Assembly: GCF_000855665.1 (NCBI RefSeq)
Contig: NZ_JXSS01000044.1
Coordinates: 1-44,363, forward strand
Source: Lysobacter sp. A03
GTDB taxonomy: Bacteria; Pseudomonadota; Gammaproteobacteria; Xanthomonadales; Xanthomonadaceae
DNA: 44,363 nt
Direction of reading: 5' to 3'
Shown: in pieces, positions 36,318 through 43,887 of the stretch
How positions within the stretch are numbered: position 1 is the first letter of the stretch
Layout of the letters: every line of letters begins with the position of its first letter
Made by a program: the position numbers and the translations under genes
The notes under the pieces: generated by a model
Database searches by the model: none
Seen by the model: only the letters and a program-made list of their open reading frames with translations
What the model was told of the DNA's origin: nothing

Positions 36318-37877
36318 GTGAGCAATGCCGCCAACCCGTTTGCCGTCCGCCAGCCCGTCTCGATCCGGCAGGAGGACTTCATCCAGTCCGTTGCCGACGC
36401 GCTGCAGTACATCTCGTACTACCACCCGGTGGACTACATCAAGAGCCTCGCGGCGGCCTACGAGCGCGAAGAAAGCGCCGCGGCCAAGGACGCGATCGCG
36501 CAGATCCTGATCAACTCGCGCATGTGCGCCGAAGGCCATCGGCCGATCTGCCAGGACACCGGCATCGTCACCGTGTTTCTGGAAATCGGCATGGACGTGC
36601 GCTGGGACGACGCCACCATGGGCGTGGAAGACATGGTCCACGAGGGCGTCCGTCGCGCCTACGCGCATCCCGACAACAAGTTGCGCGCGAGCGTGCTGGC
36701 CGATCCGGCCGGCAAGCGCATCAACACCAAGGACAACACGCCCGGCGTGGTCAACGTCAAGGTCGTACCCGGCAATACGGTCGATGTAATCGTCGCGGCC
36801 AAGGGCGGGGGCTCTGAAGCCAAGGCCAAATTCGCGATGCTCAACCCGTCGGATTCGGTGGTCGACTGGGTGATGAAGACCGTGCCGACCATGGGCGCAG
36901 GTTGGTGCCCGCCGGGCATGCTGGGAATCGGCATCGGCGGCACCGCTGAGAAGGCGATGCTGCTGGCGAAGGAATCGCTGATGGAACCGATCGACATCAC
37001 CGAGCTGAAGGAACGCGGCGCGTCCAACCGGGCTGAAGAACTGCGGATCGAGCTGTTCGACAAGGTCAACGGTTTGGGCATCGGCGCCCAGGGGCTGGGC
37101 GGCCTGACCACCGTGCTGGACGTCAAGGTCAAGGATTTCCCGACCCACGCAGCCAACCTGCCGGTGGCGCTGATTCCCAACTGCGCCGCGACCCGACACG
37201 CCCACTTCACCCTGGACGGCAGCGGCCCGGTGATGCTCGACCCGCCGTCACTGGAGGACTGGCCCCAGCTCACCTACGACGCATCCAAGGGCCGCCGGGT
37301 GGACCTGGACACGGTCACTGCCGAGGACGTGGCCAGCTGGCAGCCCGGCGAGACCATCCTTCTCAACGGCAGGCTGCTGACGGGCCGCGATGCCGCTCAC
37401 AAGCGCATCGTCGGCATGCTGGATGCCGGCGAGCCGCTGCCGGTGGACTTCAAGGGCCGCTTCATCTACTACGTCGGCCCGGTCGATCCGGTCCGCGATG
37501 AGGTGGTTGGACCGGCCGGTCCCACCACCGCGACGCGCATGGACAAATTCACCGAGCAGGTGCTGAGCCAGACCGGCCTGCTGGGCATGGTCGGCAAGGC
37601 GGAGCGGGGCAGCGAGGCGATCGAATCGATTCGCCGCCACAAGTCCGTCTACCTGATGGCCGTGGGCGGCGCGGCGTATCTGGTCTCCAAGGCGATCAAG
37701 GCCGCCCGCGTGGTCGCGTTCGAGGACCTGGGGATGGAGGCGATCTACGAGTTCACCGTCCAGGACATGCCGGTCACGGTGGCCGTGGATTCCACCGGCG
37801 AGTCGGTCCACGTCACCGGTCCGCGCGAGTGGCAGGCGCGCATTGGCACGATCCCGCTGTTGCTGGCGGAGGTCTGA
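36318..37877 (+). CDS. Class I (iron-sulfur) fumarate hydratase
   Basis: A 519-residue FumA/FumB-type fumarase that interconverts fumarate and malate in the TCA cycle. The [4Fe-4S] cysteines are C78 (HRPICQDTG), C197 (AGWCPPGMLG) and C289 (PNCAATRH); their spacing (119 and 92) closely follows class I enzymes. The C-terminal swivel domain shows FYYVGP-type FIYYVGPVDP, VGPAGPTTATRMDKF and MAVGGAAYLVSKAIK. The start is a GTG at 36318 (VSNAANPFAVRQPVSIRQEDF); the upstream in-frame ATG at 36228 lies in a GC-rich hairpin region and has no family support. It is convergent with the patatin gene, 4 bases apart. Confidence 0.95.
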   Translation: MSNAANPFAVRQPVSIRQEDFIQSVADALQYISYYHPVDYIKSLAAAYEREESAAAKDAIAQILINSRMCAEGHRPICQDTGIVTVFLEIGMDVRWDDATMGVEDMVHEGVRRAYAHPDNKLRASVLADPAGKRINTKDNTPGVVNVKVVPGNTVDVIVAAKGGGSEAKAKFAMLNPSDSVVDWVMKTVPTMGAGWCPPGMLGIGIGGTAEKAMLLAKESLMEPIDITELKERGASNRAEELRIELFDKVNGLGIGAQGLGGLTTVLDVKVKDFPTHAANLPVALIPNCAATRHAHFTLDGSGPVMLDPPSLEDWPQLTYDASKGRRVDLDTVTAEDVASWQPGETILLNGRLLTGRDAAHKRIVGMLDAGEPLPVDFKGRFIYYVGPVDPVRDEVVGPAGPTTATRMDKFTEQVLSQTGLLGMVGKAERGSEAIESIRRHKSVYLMAVGGAAYLVSKAIKAARVVAFEDLGMEAIYEFTVQDMPVTVAVDSTGESVHVTGPREWQARIGTIPLLLAEV

Positions 37878-37881
37878 TCGC

Positions 37882-38838
37882 TCAAAGATGGCTGATCAGC
37901 GTTCGCAACATTTTCCCGGTTGCGGGCTCGGCCAGGTACGCGTTGGCCATCGCGTCCAGCGCGGCCAGATTGGTCGCGCTGACATCATCCAGGTCATCCA
38001 GCCCGACCAGCAGCTCGGCCTGCATCCGGTGGTAGCCCTGACCGACGATCTGACGGGCGATGTAGTCAACCGAGTCGGTATTGCCGTCAAACAGCACGTC
38101 GATGATCGGGATTGCCCACTCCAGCGCACCCCATTCGCGTGCCTGCCTAAGCGAAATCGGCCGATTGCGTTGACCGCTGCCTACTGACAATACGGTCAGC
38201 TGCTGGCAGTGCTGGACCTGCGCGTCGTGTCGTATTGCCTCGGCGATAGCGCACGCGGTGGGATTGTTGGCAACCACGCCGCCATCAATGAGCGAGCATG
38301 GCTGTCCCTCCACCACCAATGGATGGGCCGGGAAATAGGTCGGCGCTGCGGTCGAGGCGCGACACACCTCCCAAACCGGGAGGTCCTGGTGCTCGGCCTT
38401 GAAGCTCTTGAAGATCACCGGCTGGCGGGAAAGGGTGTCGTAGCTGGTGATGACCACCGGCATTTGCAGCTGGCCCAGCGTCAGTTCTCCAAAGACATCC
38501 CGCAATACGGATTCCAGGCCCTTGCCGTCGTATTTCGGCGCGGATGGGCCATCGCGAAAAAGGCGTCCCGCCCGCGACCACAGACGGTTGGCCATGCCGG
38601 GAAAGATGACCTGCCCGCGCTCGCGATACAGCCCGGCCATCTGCGCCGGTGCCAGGCCCATCCCAAGGCCGCAGGCGATCACCGCGCCGGTGGAACTGCC
38701 GGCCACCAGGTCGAAGCTTTTCTGCAGACCTGGACGCCCGGCTTCGGCAAGCGCGTCGGCGACGCCTTGCAGCCAGGCGCAGCTGACCAGACCACGTATG
38801 CCGCCGCCATCAATGGACAGGACTCGTCGCGCTTTCAT
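37882..38838 (-). CDS. Patatin-like phospholipase
   Basis: A 318-residue cytoplasmic patatin. The oxyanion motif is DGGGIRG (residues 10-16), the nucleophile is S49 in GSSTG and the catalytic aspartate is D185 in DGG (LIDGGVVANNPT). The Ser-Asp dyad is complete, so lipid acyl hydrolase activity is expected. The C-terminal part (VDYIARQIVGQGYHRMQAEL) is typical of single-domain bacterial patatins such as CapV, but no nucleotidyltransferase or other CBASS gene is present. It lies 91 bases downstream of pldA on the same strand. GGAGG is 8 bases before the ATG and can pair in a hairpin. Confidence 0.93.
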   Translation of the reverse strand: MKARRVLSIDGGGIRGLVSCAWLQGVADALAEAGRPGLQKSFDLVAGSSTGAVIACGLGMGLAPAQMAGLYRERGQVIFPGMANRLWSRAGRLFRDGPSAPKYDGKGLESVLRDVFGELTLGQLQMPVVITSYDTLSRQPVIFKSFKAEHQDLPVWEVCRASTAAPTYFPAHPLVVEGQPCSLIDGGVVANNPTACAIAEAIRHDAQVQHCQQLTVLSVGSGQRNRPISLRQAREWGALEWAIPIIDVLFDGNTDSVDYIARQIVGQGYHRMQAELLVGLDDLDDVSATNLAALDAMANAYLAEPATGKMLRTLISHL

Positions 38839-38845
38839 GATTGCC

Positions 38846-38880
38846 GCCTCCGGTGGAGTTGACCCACGTTAAGCGGAGGC
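38846..38880 (-). promoter_or_regulatory. Hairpin covering the patatin ribosome-binding site
   Basis: On the minus strand, GCCTCCG (38880-38874) can pair perfectly with CGGAGGC (38852-38846). The second arm contains the GGAGG ribosome-binding site of the patatin gene. The 21-base loop holds a further GTGG/CCAC complement. Such a fold would limit initiation on this gene until unfolded. Folding is inferred from complementarity only. Confidence 0.4.
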
Positions 38881-38929
38881 CGGCGCACGGAGTGCGACGG
38901 CGAGGCGGATTCTCACAACCAGATGGGAC

Positions 38930-40132
38930 TCAGAACCACTCCAGCAGCGAGATGCCGAGGCCGATCTGGGTGGAGCGGTGGTTGTAGTCGATCAGGCTCT
39001 CGCCATAACCGTCGAACACTTGCACGTGGCCACGCAGGGTGCGGGTGAGCGGGAATCCCCAGTCGAACTGCAAGGCCCCTCGTGAATCGCTGCCGGTACG
39101 CAGTGAATGCCGGGCCATCAAGGCAAACTCGTGCCCGTCGCGCACATGCACGAGGGTCGCATCCGCGCGGCCCATGTAGTTTTCGATGTCGGGGTTGTCG
39201 TCATCGCTGCCATCGGAAAGCCGCCACCAGGGCCGCACCATCAGCGCCCAGTCCTCACGATCCATGCCGATGTTGACCATCACCCGGTTCCAGCTGCGCG
39301 ACAGCGGATCGGCGCGCCCGTTGGACTGGTGGTTCACCCCAACTCCGAGCATCCGTCCACGCCAGCCGCCCGGCAGTCCGTAATTGTTGCGGAAGACCAG
39401 CATGACCTCCGGTTCGTAGTTGGACTCGCGGAACGGGCGCGAATCGTCGCCCTGGTAGACCTGCCAGTGCGAGGTCTGGGTGTAGCCCATCCAGAGGTCG
39501 CCGTTGCTGCCGATGAGGTTCTCGAGTGCCTTGGTCTTGAAGCTGACCTGGAACTTGGCTTCAACGCTTTTCAGCGAGACCGCCTGAGCGGGGATGTTGG
39601 CATCGGAACTGGTGGGATGTTTGTTGGGGCTGCTGTTCCAGACCGCCGGCAACAGGTACACCGGCTTGTAGGCGCGCAGGTTGAAAATGCCCAGCTTGGA
39701 ATCGCGCGCCAGCTCCCAGCGACTGTCCAGCAATCCTCCCTTGCCTGCATTGGCGATGCGCTCAACCAGCGCGTCGTCACCGGTATCGGTGCTGAACAGG
39801 TTGCCGGCAACGAGACGCGCCCTTGCCGCGGCGGGGGTGGCTGCCCCCTCCTGGATATCCTGCGCCGCCCGGGCAGCCCGTTTCTCGCGCGCGGAGTCCG
39901 CATCGATGTCAGCACGTGCGGTGTCCGTCGGGCGGCGGGCAAATACGTTGTCGTAGCAGGCCAGCCTTTCGACATCCAGGCCCAGCGCGGCGCACGCTTC
40001 CGGGGTCGCCGGTAGTTCTGGCGACATCAGGTCCTGGGCGGAGGCCGGAGCCGCGTCGGCGAGCGACGCAAGGATAAAGAGAGTCAGCAAAGCAGGGCGG
40101 CGGGCGGCGGATGGTTTCACGGTTGTGCTCAT
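38930..40132 (-). CDS. pldA: Outer-membrane phospholipase A (OMPLA)
   Basis: A 400-residue protein. A signal peptide (about residues 1-32, ending ASA) is followed by an N-terminal extension of about 110 residues with a cysteine pair (EACAALGLDVERLACYDNVFAR) that is absent from E. coli OMPLA. The beta-barrel begins near LGIFNLRAYKPVYLLP. Active-site residues are H268, S270 and N282 in GVNHQSNGRADPLSRSWNRV, with the same spacing as H142/S144/N156 of E. coli. It ends with ISLLEWF, a barrel-type terminal aromatic. It hydrolyses phospholipids that reach the outer leaflet and is activated by calcium-dependent dimerisation in the known enzyme. It begins 5 bases after the mscS stop. Confidence 0.95.
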   Translation of the reverse strand: MSTTVKPSAARRPALLTLFILASLADAAPASAQDLMSPELPATPEACAALGLDVERLACYDNVFARRPTDTARADIDADSAREKRAARAAQDIQEGAATPAAARARLVAGNLFSTDTGDDALVERIANAGKGGLLDSRWELARDSKLGIFNLRAYKPVYLLPAVWNSSPNKHPTSSDANIPAQAVSLKSVEAKFQVSFKTKALENLIGSNGDLWMGYTQTSHWQVYQGDDSRPFRESNYEPEVMLVFRNNYGLPGGWRGRMLGVGVNHQSNGRADPLSRSWNRVMVNIGMDREDWALMVRPWWRLSDGSDDDNPDIENYMGRADATLVHVRDGHEFALMARHSLRTGSDSRGALQFDWGFPLTRTLRGHVQVFDGYGESLIDYNHRSTQIGLGISLLEWF

Positions 40133-40137
40133 GGAGT

Positions 40138-41505
40138 TCAGGATTCCGGTGACATCAGGTCGTCGGTAGAGTGTGCGCGTTGCTCGTCGGCAAGCTGCTC
40201 GTCTATGTCGCGGTTGATAGAGGTGTCCTGGGGTGCGGTATCGGGGCTTTCGTCCAAAGCCACCGCTTCGGCCGCACTGGGCTCGGCGGCGGCTGCGGAG
40301 GCGTCCGGTCCGGGCATCGAGACGACGTGCTGAACGGAACGCGGCGCCTGGATGCCTGCGAGGAAGAAGCCGTTGCGCACCGCGCGGATCGCCGCGCTGC
40401 GGACACCGCCGAGGTCGTTCTGGCGCTGGTCGATCCAGCCAAAAAACTGGATCCGGATCTCGTTTCCATCGTAGCTGTTGATGATCGAGGACGGTCGCGG
40501 ATCGAGCAGTACGCCGTCGATGCCGGCAATGCGCTGCAGGCCCACCTCCTGCGCGGTACCCATCGATGACGCGCCATCCACCGGAATCACGAAATCGAAG
40601 CGCCGCCGTGGATTGCTGCTGAAATTAAGCACCACCGACTTGAATACCAGCGCGTTGGGCAGGCTGAGCCGGTTCCCGTCCAGTGTCATCAGGATAGTCG
40701 CGCGTGAGGTAAGAGCGACGACCTTGCCTTCGTAGGACTCGATGCGCAGTGTGTCACCCGGTGAGAACGGGCGCCGCAGACCCAACAGGACGCCAGCGAC
40801 GTAGTTCTCAGCGATGTCCTTGAATGCAAAGCCGACCACCAGCCCGATGACTCCGGCCGAGCCGAGCACCGCACCGAGCAGCGAAGTCGCACCCAGCAGG
40901 TTCAGTGCGGCCAGCACACCGATGATCAACACCAGCCATTGGACGAGGTTGCGCGCCAGCCCGTTGATATAGGGGTTGCTGGTGTGCAGTTTGTGCTGCC
41001 CGATGCGTCGGCCAAGCCAGCGCCCCAGCCACCACGATGCCATCACCATGGCGAAGGCAACGATGAGCAACGGCAGCGCTGCCAGCAGTCGGAATACCTT
41101 GTCCATCGCGATGGCGGTCGCGGCGTCGAAGCGGTCGATCAGGTGCGTGGTGAGCGTCACCTGGTTCTCCACGGCGCTGATGCCGGGGTGTTGGCTTGCA
41201 ATCTGCTCGGCGAGCGTGCGGTCCTCCACCTCCAGTACGCTGCCCTCCAGTCGCGCAACGCCGCCCGTGACAGTCACGTTGACGTCCTGCATGCCGTCCG
41301 CTTTCTGCAGTCGGCGGGCGACCTGCAGGGTGAGCGCGTCGTCGTCCGGTACCGATGGAGACCCAGCATCCAGTGCGGCTTCCACGTCATTGCCAAGCGG
41401 GGATGCGACCGGCGAAGGTCCCTCCTGGGCAGCAACGCGGAAACCGGACCACAGCAAGAGCCCGCCGAGACACACCACCAGCAGCACACGCAGCGATCTG
41501 GACAT
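40138..41505 (-). CDS. BON-domain MscS-type mechanosensitive channel
   Basis: A 455-residue protein. A signal peptide or anchor (RVLLVVCLGGLLLWSGFRVAA, residues 5-26) is followed by a periplasmic BON domain (about 56-118: LTLQVARRLQKADGMQDVNVTVTG through ENQVTL). Three membrane helices follow, near 139-160, 187-204 and 209-242. The third is the Gly/Ala-rich pore helix (GAVLGSAGVIGLVVGFAFKDIAENYVAGV). The MscS beta domain follows (FSPGDTLRIESYEGKVVALTSRATILMTLDGNRLSLPN). It ends in an acidic tail closing in DLMSPES. BON domains bind phospholipid or membrane. GGAG lies 8 bases upstream of the ATG at 41505. It lies between cls (22 bases upstream) and pldA (5 bases downstream) and is likely cotranscribed with both. 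Confidence 0.93.
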   Translation of the reverse strand: MSRSLRVLLVVCLGGLLLWSGFRVAAQEGPSPVASPLGNDVEAALDAGSPSVPDDDALTLQVARRLQKADGMQDVNVTVTGGVARLEGSVLEVEDRTLAEQIASQHPGISAVENQVTLTTHLIDRFDAATAIAMDKVFRLLAALPLLIVAFAMVMASWWLGRWLGRRIGQHKLHTSNPYINGLARNLVQWLVLIIGVLAALNLLGATSLLGAVLGSAGVIGLVVGFAFKDIAENYVAGVLLGLRRPFSPGDTLRIESYEGKVVALTSRATILMTLDGNRLSLPNALVFKSVVLNFSSNPRRRFDFVIPVDGASSMGTAQEVGLQRIAGIDGVLLDPRPSSIINSYDGNEIRIQFFGWIDQRQNDLGGVRSAAIRAVRNGFFLAGIQAPRSVQHVVSMPGPDASAAAAEPSAAEAVALDESPDTAPQDTSINRDIDEQLADEQRAHSTDDLMSPES

Positions 41506-41527
41506 CAATACACTCCGACGTGCCTGC

Positions 41528-42817
41528 TCAAAGCTGGGACTTGAAGGGCAGGGTAAAGCGCTCGGCCATCTTCTCCCGCCATGGCCGGTTGACCCAGATC
41601 TCGTAGGTGTAGCGCTTGGCGGACTCCAGGTCATGCTCGAATGCTGCCGTCATCGCCTGCGCAAAGTCAGCGTCGTAGATGTTCAGGCTGGCCTCGTCAT
41701 TGAGCCGGAAGGAGCGGATGTCGAAGTTGGTGGAGCCTACCGACGTCATCTCGCCATCCACCACCAGCAGTTTGGTGTGCATCATGGTCGGCTGGTATTC
41801 GTGGATCTCGATACCGTTGCGCAGCAGCGCACCCCAGGTGGAGCGCGACGACACCCGCACCGTGGCCGAATCGATGTGCGGACCGGGCAGGAGCACCCGG
41901 ATACGCACGCCGCGCTCCCGCGCGGCCAGGAGGGCTGCGATGATCAGCTCGTCTGGCACGAAGTAAGCCGCCGCCAGATCGATGGACTGCTGCGCCGCGG
42001 CGATGGACATCAGGTACATCAGGTGCATGCTCTCGCTGCCGCCGGCGGGCGAGGCGATGATCATGTGCGCGTCCATGTCGCCGACGCGCTCCAGCAGCGG
42101 GAAATAGGTCGGGCCGCTGAGCACCACACCGGTTGTCTTGATCCAGTTGTCGTTGAAGGCCGCCTGGACCTGGGCGACGGCGGGTCCTTCGATGCGGAAG
42201 TGCATGTCGCGCCAGTGATCTGGATCCTCGGCCTTGCCTTCCCACTGGTCGGCGATGCCTACACCGCCGGTGAACCCGACGCGGCCGTCGATCACCAACA
42301 GTTTGCGGTGGGTGCGGTTGTTCATCCTGGTGAGGCTGTACCAGTGCAGAGGGCGGTAGCGCTGCACCTCGACCCCGGCGTCTTCCATCGACTTGAGCAG
42401 TGCCTCATCCATCTTCAGGCTGCCCACCCAATCGATGGTCACGTGCACAGGCAGGCCCGCGCGTGCGCGCTCGGACAGCGCGTCGCTGAACTCGCGGCCG
42501 ATTTCGCCGGACCAGTAGATGTAGGTCTCGAAGGTGATCGAGGTGCGTGCGGAGCGGATTGCCTCCAGCATCGCCGGGAAGATCTCGCGACCGTTGTTGA
42601 GTGCGTCCACCTGGTTGCCCGGCAGGATTCCCGGCCCGAGCATGACCGCCATCTCCCGCTCGTACTGCTCGTCACTGATCGAGTAGTGATGATCGATACG
42701 GCGCTCGATGTGCTTTTCAGAGGTGGTGAAGTTGAGCCCGATCACGACCACGACGGCAGTGAAAAGCACGGTCAGCACGATGACCCACGTCATATGTTTG
42801 CGGCTCCAGGACAGCAT
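41528..42817 (-). CDS. Cardiolipin synthase / phospholipase D-family phosphatidyltransferase
   Basis: A 429-residue protein. One N-terminal membrane helix (WVIVLTVLFTAVVVVIGL, residues 11-28) precedes two PLD domains. The HKD motifs are H170-K172-D177 (THRKLLVIDG, followed by GFTGGVGIADQW) and H347-K349-D354 (MHTKLLVVDG, followed by SVGSTNFDIRSF). The NGREIFPAMLEAIRSA start and GSTNFDIRSF are usual for ClsB-like cardiolipin synthases. It makes cardiolipin at the inner membrane. It is the first gene of a cls-mscS-pldA run; AGGGG lies about 7 bases before the ATG. Confidence 0.93.
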   Translation of the reverse strand: MLSWSRKHMTWVIVLTVLFTAVVVVIGLNFTTSEKHIERRIDHHYSISDEQYEREMAVMLGPGILPGNQVDALNNGREIFPAMLEAIRSARTSITFETYIYWSGEIGREFSDALSERARAGLPVHVTIDWVGSLKMDEALLKSMEDAGVEVQRYRPLHWYSLTRMNNRTHRKLLVIDGRVGFTGGVGIADQWEGKAEDPDHWRDMHFRIEGPAVAQVQAAFNDNWIKTTGVVLSGPTYFPLLERVGDMDAHMIIASPAGGSESMHLMYLMSIAAAQQSIDLAAAYFVPDELIIAALLAARERGVRIRVLLPGPHIDSATVRVSSRSTWGALLRNGIEIHEYQPTMMHTKLLVVDGEMTSVGSTNFDIRSFRLNDEASLNIYDADFAQAMTAAFEHDLESAKRYTYEIWVNRPWREKMAERFTLPFKSQL

Positions 42818-42899
42818 GGGATTCCCCTTTTTCCGCGGTCACTTTGAACAGGAAGAGCGTCGCGCAACGTGAAGATCGTGCGCGGCACGCGTGGGACCC

Positions 42900-43385
42900 T
42901 CAGAAAAACCACGCGGCGGCAAAGATGCCGAGCATGGCGAAGACCACGCCGATCTTCATTACTGTCCCCACCAGCATCCCCAGCCATGTCCCGAAGCCGA
43001 CACGGGCTGCCCGCCCCAGGTGGCGGTCATGCATCAGCTGTCCGGCCAGCGCACCCAGGAACGGCCCCGCCAGCAATCCGATGAGACCGAAAAAAAGACC
43101 GGCAACCGTCCCCACGACCGCGCCTACCAGGGCCATGCGGCTCGCGCCCACGCGTTTGGCTCCCATCGCGGTGGCAAGCAGGTCGATGGCTATCGACAAC
43201 ACCGTCAACACCCCGAGCACCAGCAGGATCCACGGCCCGACGAGCTCGAAGCCGTTGGCCCACGCGGCCAGCAACATCCCGGCAAAAATCAGCGGTATGC
43301 CCGGCAGTGCAGGCAGGATCGTGCCCGCCACGCCCAGCGCGACCAGCACCACGGCGATCAGGTAAAAAAGGGTTTGGAGGTCCAA
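42900..43385 (-). CDS. DUF456 family membrane protein
   Basis: A 161-residue protein that is almost entirely membrane segments: LFYLIAVVLVALGVAGTILPALPGIPLIFAGMLLAAWA, WILLVLGVLTVLSIAIDLL, ALVGAVVGTVAGLFFGLIGLLAGPFLGALAG and VGFGTWLGMLVGTVMKIGVVFAMLGIF. The ILPALPGIPLIFAG and GLIGLLAGPFLGALAGQL blocks, rich in glycine, define DUF456. Its function is not established. It lies 82 bases upstream of cls on the same strand and may belong to the same transcript. Confidence 0.9.
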   Translation of the reverse strand: MDLQTLFYLIAVVLVALGVAGTILPALPGIPLIFAGMLLAAWANGFELVGPWILLVLGVLTVLSIAIDLLATAMGAKRVGASRMALVGAVVGTVAGLFFGLIGLLAGPFLGALAGQLMHDRHLGRAARVGFGTWLGMLVGTVMKIGVVFAMLGIFAAAWFF

Positions 43386-43585
43386 ATCAGCGGTCCGTCA
43401 GAAGGGATTGATTGCAATCTTGCGGTTCCCGGGGTAGTTTCGGGCCGCTGTTTGTCAGGGTCATTGTGAATCACGGCCCGATGATGTGGTTCCCGGATCG
43501 CTCATCGTTGCACCTTGTTTCTTCCTTGCAACCAGCCTGGCGCAACCGCGCCGGTTCAATTCAGAATGTTCCAGGGAGCTACAAG

Positions 43586-43795
43586 ATGTCCAACCGTGAA
43601 AACGGAACCGTAAAATGGTTCAACGATGCCAAGGGTTTTGGCTTCATCAGCCGTGAAAATGGCGAAGACGTGTTCGTCCACTTCCGTGCCATCGAGTCCG
43701 ACGGCTTCAAGAGCCTGCAGGAAGGCCAAGCGGTGTCCTTCGTGGTCACGCAGGGCCAGAAGGGTCTGCAGGCGGACCAGGTCCGTCCCGAGTAA
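43586..43795 (+). CDS. Cold-shock domain protein (Csp)
   Basis: A 69-residue single-domain cold-shock protein with both RNA-binding motifs: KGFGFI (RNP1) and VFVHF (RNP2), in [39 protein letters not shown], ending in [10 protein letters not shown]. It binds single-stranded RNA and DNA as a chaperone. GGGAG lies 8 bases before the ATG. The 200-base upstream region probably contains a long leader, as in many csp genes, though no conserved cold-box was recognised. The frame is open upstream to 43412 but is not protein-like there. Confidence 0.96.
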   Translation: MSNRENGTVKWFNDAKGFGFISRENGEDVFVHFRAIESDGFKSLQEGQAVSFVVTQGQKGLQADQVRPE

Positions 43796-43810
43796 GGGGC
43801 GGCACTGCGC

Positions 43811-43847
43811 CAACAAAAAACCCCGGCCAGTCCGGGGTTTTTTGTTG
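43811..43847. terminator. Symmetrical bidirectional terminator
   Basis: A perfect 16-base inverted repeat (43811-43826 with 43832-43847) has a 5-base loop. Runs of six A and six T flank the CCCCGG core, so it can terminate the csp transcript on the plus strand and the convergent lipoprotein transcript on the minus strand. Confidence 0.93.
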
Positions 43848-43887
43848 CCTGCGCAATGGAGCCGCAGGCGATTGAGATCAGGCTTGC

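Noticed and set aside
37882-38838. CapV-like patatin as an effector of a CBASS anti-phage system
   Set aside because: No cyclic-nucleotide synthase (CD-NTase), ubiquitin-like or HORMA/TRIP13 genes are nearby; neighbours are fumarase and pldA.
43412-43585. N-terminal extension of the cold-shock protein
   Set aside because: The in-frame upstream codons are not protein-like, whereas the ATG at 43586 has a good ribosome-binding site and gives the standard 69-residue length.
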